Shown here piece after piece: positions 45,511-49,045 of a DNA stretch of 49,045 nucleotides. The DNA comes from Ignavibacteria bacterium (lineage in GTDB: Bacteria > Bacteroidota > Ignavibacteria > Tepidaquicellales > OLB5). The notes beneath the pieces were generated by a model that was not told the DNA's origin, made no database searches, and saw only the letters and a program-made list of their open reading frames with translations. Each line of letters opens with the position of its first letter. Positions within the stretch are counted from its first letter, which is position 1. Location of the stretch: the NCBI GenBank assembly GCA_019912545.1, contig JAIOIK010000187.1, positions 1 through 49,045 on the forward strand, written 5' to 3'. The position numbers and the translations under genes are program-made.

Positions 45511-46203
45511 TCAGGTTTTTTTTAGTTTTAAAACATACCTGAAAGGTACAAGAGTATTCGGAATTCTGGCAATTTCAGCAATATCCCAGATCCCGGCTAC
45601 ATGCTTCTTAATAAGTTCAAGGTTGTATTCGGTTAAGTGCCATTCATCAAGGTTATTCTTTGAAGCAAGGTCCCAGCCGCTTTTCTTGGGGGCGATGAGC
45701 CTTGTCAATCCCAGGTTCCTTAAGAGTTTCTTTGTAGAATTAATAAGATTCTCATTTGGTATAGAAAGCGATAACAAGCCATCATCTTTCAGGACTCTTT
45801 TCATTTCCTTAAGCAAAGGAATCGGTTCAAGGACATGTTCTATAACTTCTGAACATAAGAGCCTGTCAAAAAACTTATCCTCATAGGGTATAACTTCACC
45901 TGCTGATTTTTTCAGCTCAACCTTGCTGCCTAGTCTTTCCTTGGCACGTTTGATCTGTATCTCAGAAATATCAATTCCGTATAATTTCCCCTGGGGGATT
46001 CTTTCAAGTATATGCCCTGCGCCGCAGCCTACTTCAAGTACTTTGTCGCTTGATCTTATCTCAGCCAGATCGATAAGTCTTTTGATCCTTTTATTTTCTA
46101 TGTAGCGAAAGATCGGATTTGGATGGTTGTAAAATTTATCCAGGTCATGCTTTATTGCATGTACTTCATTCCATTCTTCAAAAGTCTCGTTAGTTGGTTT
46201 CAT
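45511..46203 (-). CDS. Class I SAM-dependent methyltransferase
   Basis: The 230-aa protein carries motif I 'VLEVGCGAGHILERIP', 'YGIDISEIQI' and 'LLCSEVIEHV', typical of class I methyltransferases (Methyltransf_11/25 type). A C-terminal segment after 'LISLSIPNE'-like sequence is variable. In its context between a GT-C protein and an epimerase it may methylate a sugar or lipid carrier. It lies 12 nt after the GT-C stop. Confidence 0.88.
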   Translation of the reverse strand: MKPTNETFEEWNEVHAIKHDLDKFYNHPNPIFRYIENKRIKRLIDLAEIRSSDKVLEVGCGAGHILERIPQGKLYGIDISEIQIKRAKERLGSKVELKKSAGEVIPYEDKFFDRLLCSEVIEHVLEPIPLLKEMKRVLKDDGLLSLSIPNENLINSTKKLLRNLGLTRLIAPKKSGWDLASKNNLDEWHLTEYNLELIKKHVAGIWDIAEIARIPNTLVPFRYVLKLKKT

Positions 46204-46215
46204 AATATTGCGGTA

Positions 46216-47796
46216 TCAAAGTTTTTCAAAAATAAATGCTCCAAATCTCTTATCTGAAGACATGAATTGGTTTAACAGTTTAAAATTAGGATTATTCTGT
46301 AAAAGCTCCAGCTGGGTATCGTATTTATATTCAGGCCTGTAGCTGTAATGCGAGTCCCATATTACTATTGTGCCTTTGGGTGATTCTTCAAGTGATTTCT
46401 TTGTAAGTATTGTGAATTTCTTTTTTTGTTCGCCAAAAATATCTCCATAAAAAAGTATCAGGCTGTGATTATACAAAACCTGTGTAGATTTATCTGCATT
46501 ACTCTTGTACCAGTCTGCCATTTGGTTTACAGTGATGTTTTCGGGTCCCTGCTGCTTCGGCTTCTCTGTGTAGAAAGTATATCCAACGGAAAGCAGGATC
46601 GTCAGAATGAGTATCTGGTGAAACTTTATCTCCCTACTCATTAACACCATTAAAACAAACCCTGCTATTAGTGCTGCTGCGGTTAGAAGCTTAAGGAATT
46701 CAGATTTTTCAGTCAATAGTAATCCCGTCGATTCTTTTGAAAGAAACAATAGAATAATTACCGCAGATGCAGCAAATACAGAAAGTACATATTTCTTCAT
46801 TTTCATATTCAATGCCTGGTCAAAACCAATAAGCGCAATAATCGCAGCAAACGGGCTTACCTGCAGCAAATATCTCCATGAACCCGGGTTTGTACCCTTG
46901 ACAACCAGATAACACTGAAACAATAAAACCACAAAGAAGAATAAGTAAACAATTAGTTCACGATTTATGAATTCTTTTTTGTCCTTTAAAGTGAATGGAT
47001 AAACAACGCCCACTAAAAACAAAGTAAACACAACCGGTCCTGCAATGTAAATTAACACCTGAAAGTAATGGAAGAAGCTTCTATCAATACCCAGGTTAAA
47101 ATCGCTCAAGCTCTGCATTTCAGTCCATGCCCAAATGGGATCACCTGTTTTAAGGAATCCAATCAAGTTTATTATTAAAGGAAATATTGCTATATAAAGT
47201 ATCGGGACATATTTCTTCCGCATAGCCATGAAAATGGCTAGTATAAGACAAAGCAAGGCAGATTCCTGCCTGACTGTAAATGCCAGGCCACACATTAGTG
47301 CAGAGAGAATTAGCTTATCTTTAAAGTAGAAATAGAGGGTTAAAACCAGTAACAGGCCTGTGAAGATTTCTGCATAGCTTCTGAATGCCAGCTGAAGCAG
47401 ATGAGGCTGGAACGCAAACAAAATTCCTGCCAAAATACTGTTCTTTAGTTTTAGCTCTTTTGCAAGCAAAATCGTAAAATAGGCTGTAACTGCTGTAATT
47501 ATTGAATTAAATATTACTACAAAGTCATACCCTAGCAGTGATGGAAGAACCATAAAGATTTTCCATCCGGGTTTGCCCCAATTAGACATGATAATAAAAG
47601 GATCGGTCCAGAAATCACGCATGTTTATAAAATGAGCAACCTCATCATCCTGATAAAAACCATTAGAGTAACGGCTGTAAATGTAGTAAATTATGACTAG
47701 TAGGGGGACTATCAGCCAGTAATACTTTGAATAATCTTTATCAACATTATAAACAATCGCCTTTTGGCCAGGAGTTGATTTTACTTGTTTTTTCAT
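46216..47796 (-). CDS. GT-C (PMT/ArnT-like) membrane glycosyltransferase
   Basis: The 526-aa protein has about ten hydrophobic helices. After helix 1, 'GFYQDDEVAHFINMRDF' contains the DD/DE acidic motif of GT-C enzymes. 'FAFQPHLLQLAFRSYAEI' and 'AFTVRQESALL' are common in the PMT/GT39-like group. A soluble C-terminal domain (about 400-526) follows, as in related proteins. It is expected to use a polyprenyl-phosphate sugar donor, possibly made by the GT2 protein of the same operon. It is the first gene of the cassette and has its own -7 box 12 nt upstream. Confidence 0.82.
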   Translation of the reverse strand: MKKQVKSTPGQKAIVYNVDKDYSKYYWLIVPLLVIIYYIYSRYSNGFYQDDEVAHFINMRDFWTDPFIIMSNWGKPGWKIFMVLPSLLGYDFVVIFNSIITAVTAYFTILLAKELKLKNSILAGILFAFQPHLLQLAFRSYAEIFTGLLLVLTLYFYFKDKLILSALMCGLAFTVRQESALLCLILAIFMAMRKKYVPILYIAIFPLIINLIGFLKTGDPIWAWTEMQSLSDFNLGIDRSFFHYFQVLIYIAGPVVFTLFLVGVVYPFTLKDKKEFINRELIVYLFFFVVLLFQCYLVVKGTNPGSWRYLLQVSPFAAIIALIGFDQALNMKMKKYVLSVFAASAVIILLFLSKESTGLLLTEKSEFLKLLTAAALIAGFVLMVLMSREIKFHQILILTILLSVGYTFYTEKPKQQGPENITVNQMADWYKSNADKSTQVLYNHSLILFYGDIFGEQKKKFTILTKKSLEESPKGTIVIWDSHYSYRPEYKYDTQLELLQNNPNFKLLNQFMSSDKRFGAFIFEKL

Positions 47797-47807
47797 TGAA
47801 TTATCAG

Positions 47808-47815
47808 CAAATATA
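47808..47815 (-). promoter_or_regulatory. -7 box TATATTTG for the glycan/kinase cassette
   Basis: On the minus strand this is a full TAnnTTTG match ending 11 nt before the GT-C ATG. The transcript would begin only a few bases upstream of the start codon, so it would be nearly leaderless. The -33 element is not clear. Confidence 0.5.
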
Positions 47816-47865
47816 GATAAGTATTTCGTAATATTCTATTCATTTTATCAATTAAACAGGTTCAT

Positions 47866-47873
47866 TATCTTTG
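47866..47873 (+). promoter_or_regulatory. -7 box TATCTTTG for the ClpB C-terminal half
   Basis: A complete TAnnTTTG match 24 nt before the ATG at 47898, in the 101-nt divergent region. Its presence argues that the C-terminal half is transcribed separately from the N-terminal half. Confidence 0.55.
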
Positions 47874-47897
47874 TCTAAAGATATAAACCAGGTAAAT

Positions 47898-49045
47898 ATG
47901 GCAAAACAGAAGAAAGAAAATCCGGCAGTTAAAAGGCTTCAGGATATTGATAAAGAAATTGCAGAGCTCAGTTCCGAGCGTGATGAGCTTAAAGCACACT
48001 GGCTGCAGGAAAAAGAGCTAATTGCTGAAATTCGAAGAATGAAGGAAGAGGTTGAGAGCCTTAAACTTGAAGCTGAGAATTATGAGCGGGAAGGTGATCT
48101 TGGTAAAGTTGCAGAAATACGTTACGGCAAAGTGATAGAACTTGAGAAAAAAATTGAAGAGAAGTCCGGAAAACTGAACGAATTGCAGAAAGACCGGAGA
48201 ATGTTAAAAGAAGAAGTTGAATCCGAAGATATTGCTGAAATTGTTGCTAAGTGGACAGGTATTCCTGTATCGAAAATGCTTGAAGGTGAGCGTGAAAAAC
48301 TTCTGCATATCGAAGAGAATCTTCATATGCGTGTAATAGGGCAGGATGAAGCAATTAGCGCTGTTGCAAATGCAATACGAAGAAGCCGCGCAGGCTTGCA
48401 GGACATGAACCGCCCGATAGGGTCATTTATTTTTCTTGGAACTACGGGTGTAGGGAAAACAGAACTTGCAAAAGCCCTTGCCGGATTCCTTTTTGATGAT
48501 GAGCACAATCTGATCAGAATTGACATGAGCGAATATATGGAGAAGTTCTCTGTCAGCCGTCTTATTGGCGCGCCACCAGGATATGTTGGTTATGAAGAAG
48601 GGGGACAGCTTACCGAGGCTGTTAGAAGAAAACCATATAGCGTAGTGCTGCTGGATGAAATTGAAAAAGCTCACGCGGATGTATTCAATATTTTGCTGCA
48701 ATTACTTGATGACGGAATATTAACAGATTCACAGGGAAGAACTGTGAATTTTAAGAATACCATTATTATAATGACATCCAACCTGGGTTCACATTTAATA
48801 CAGGATGAATTACTGAGCATTGATGAAAACAACAGGGAAGAAATACTGGGCAGGCTTAGAGAAAAGCTCTTCGAGCTGCTAAGGCAAAAGATCCGTCCTG
48901 AAATACTCAACCGCATTGATGAGGTTGTTATGTTTAAGCCGCTGCTTGGCGATGAACTTAGGAAAATAGTTGATATTCAGCTCAATATTATCAGTAAAAT
49001 GCTGAGCAAAAATAATGATATAACACTAACTGTTACTGATGATGC
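47898..49045 (+). CDS. clpB: ClpB C-terminal half (rest of M domain, NBD2), incomplete at window end
   Basis: The reading frame is open from ATG 47898 to the end of the window (382 codons seen). After a short basic start '[15 protein letters not shown]' the sequence continues the ClpB M domain exactly where the N half stops ('[20 protein letters not shown]'), then '[16 protein letters not shown]' and '[13 protein letters not shown]'. NBD2 has Walker A 'GTTGVGKT' (about 181-188), the pore loop '[13 protein letters not shown]' and Walker B '[11 protein letters not shown]'. The sensor-2 end lies outside the window. The AGG before the ATG (47890-47892) is a weak Shine-Dalgarno. Relative to other ClpB proteins nothing between the two halves is missing. 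Confidence 0.95.
   Translation, partial: MAKQKKENPAVKRLQDIDKEIAELSSERDELKAHWLQEKELIAEIRRMKEEVESLKLEAENYEREGDLGKVAEIRYGKVIELEKKIEEKSGKLNELQKDRRMLKEEVESEDIAEIVAKWTGIPVSKMLEGEREKLLHIEENLHMRVIGQDEAISAVANAIRRSRAGLQDMNRPIGSFIFLGTTGVGKTELAKALAGFLFDDEHNLIRIDMSEYMEKFSVSRLIGAPPGYVGYEEGGQLTEAVRRKPYSVVLLDEIEKAHADVFNILLQLLDDGILTDSQGRTVNFKNTIIIMTSNLGSHLIQDELLSIDENNREEILGRLREKLFELLRQKIRPEILNRIDEVVMFKPLLGDELRKIVDIQLNIISKMLSKNNDITLTVTDD

Noticed and set aside
42132-47796. The five-gene block as a classical transposon or prophage
   Set aside because: No transposase, integrase, recombinase, terminal repeats or clear target duplication could be found at either boundary.
1-49045. CRISPR arrays or restriction-modification and known defence systems
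   Set aside because: No regularly spaced direct repeats, cas genes, methylase-endonuclease pairs or recognisable defence genes were seen; the PIN-PhoH gene alone is not evidence for a defence system.

Overview
The window reads as an AT-rich chromosomal segment of a bacterium from the Bacteroidota/Chlorobi/Ignavibacteriota (FCB) group, most likely Ignavibacteria-like. Three things support this. A secreted metalloprotease ends in a 'YPNPFNPTTNI' type A sorting domain of the type IX secretion kind. The primary sigma factor is the short (288 aa) Bacteroidota form that lacks region 1.1. Many genes have TAnnTTTG-type -7 boxes, often TATATTTG, upstream of their starts. GWxTD-domain, lamin-tail-domain and GT-C/TPR membrane proteins also fit this group. 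The strain or species cannot be named from the sequence alone.

Layout. 1-600: the 3' end of a probable DUF1670 (transposase-like) gene, a perfect palindrome, a terminator, short inverted repeats and a MITE-like element. 644-6361 (minus): 7Fe ferredoxin, VWA-type membrane protein, SurA-like PPIase and a second parvulin-type PPIase. 6528-11357 (plus): rpsU, hpt, ftsH, a dolichol/phytol-kinase-like membrane protein and ychF. 11610-19935: GWxTD protein, small lipoprotein (minus), four-lamin-tail surface protein, TMTC-like membrane protein with TPRs, and PIN-PhoH ATPase (minus). 20164-25684: tautomerase-like protein, lipoprotein, MsrB, two YciI paralogues, a hidden 34-aa membrane peptide, a trypsin-TPR protease and a GT-C-like membrane protein. 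25920-33431 (plus): the str and S10 translation genes (rpsL, rpsG, fusA, tRNA-Ile(UAU), tuf, rpsJ, rplC, rplD, rplW). This run stops after rplW and is followed by the primary sigma factor instead of rplB. 33534-39192: an orphan peptide-ABC set (binding protein, NlpC/P60 lipoprotein, DppB-like permease) and the metzincin protease. 39303-49045: an M3-like peptidase and a clpB gene split in two.

The most unusual structure is the clpB locus. The N-terminal half (ClpN domain, NBD1 and the first helix of the M domain) ends in a clean stop at 42135. The rest (remaining M domain and NBD2) restarts at an ATG at 47898 behind its own -7 box and runs off the window. Between the halves, on the opposite strand, lies a tightly packed five-gene operon: GT-C-like protein, methyltransferase, sugar-nucleotide epimerase, polyprenyl-phosphate-sugar-synthase-like GT2 and a PAS histidine kinase. 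No conserved part of ClpB appears lost, so a two-polypeptide ClpB is plausible.

Other points are a predicted tRNA-Ile with a UAU anticodon, four ribosomal protein genes with TTG or GTG starts, EF-Tu with two small insertions, and small membrane-peptide ORFs coupled to neighbouring genes.
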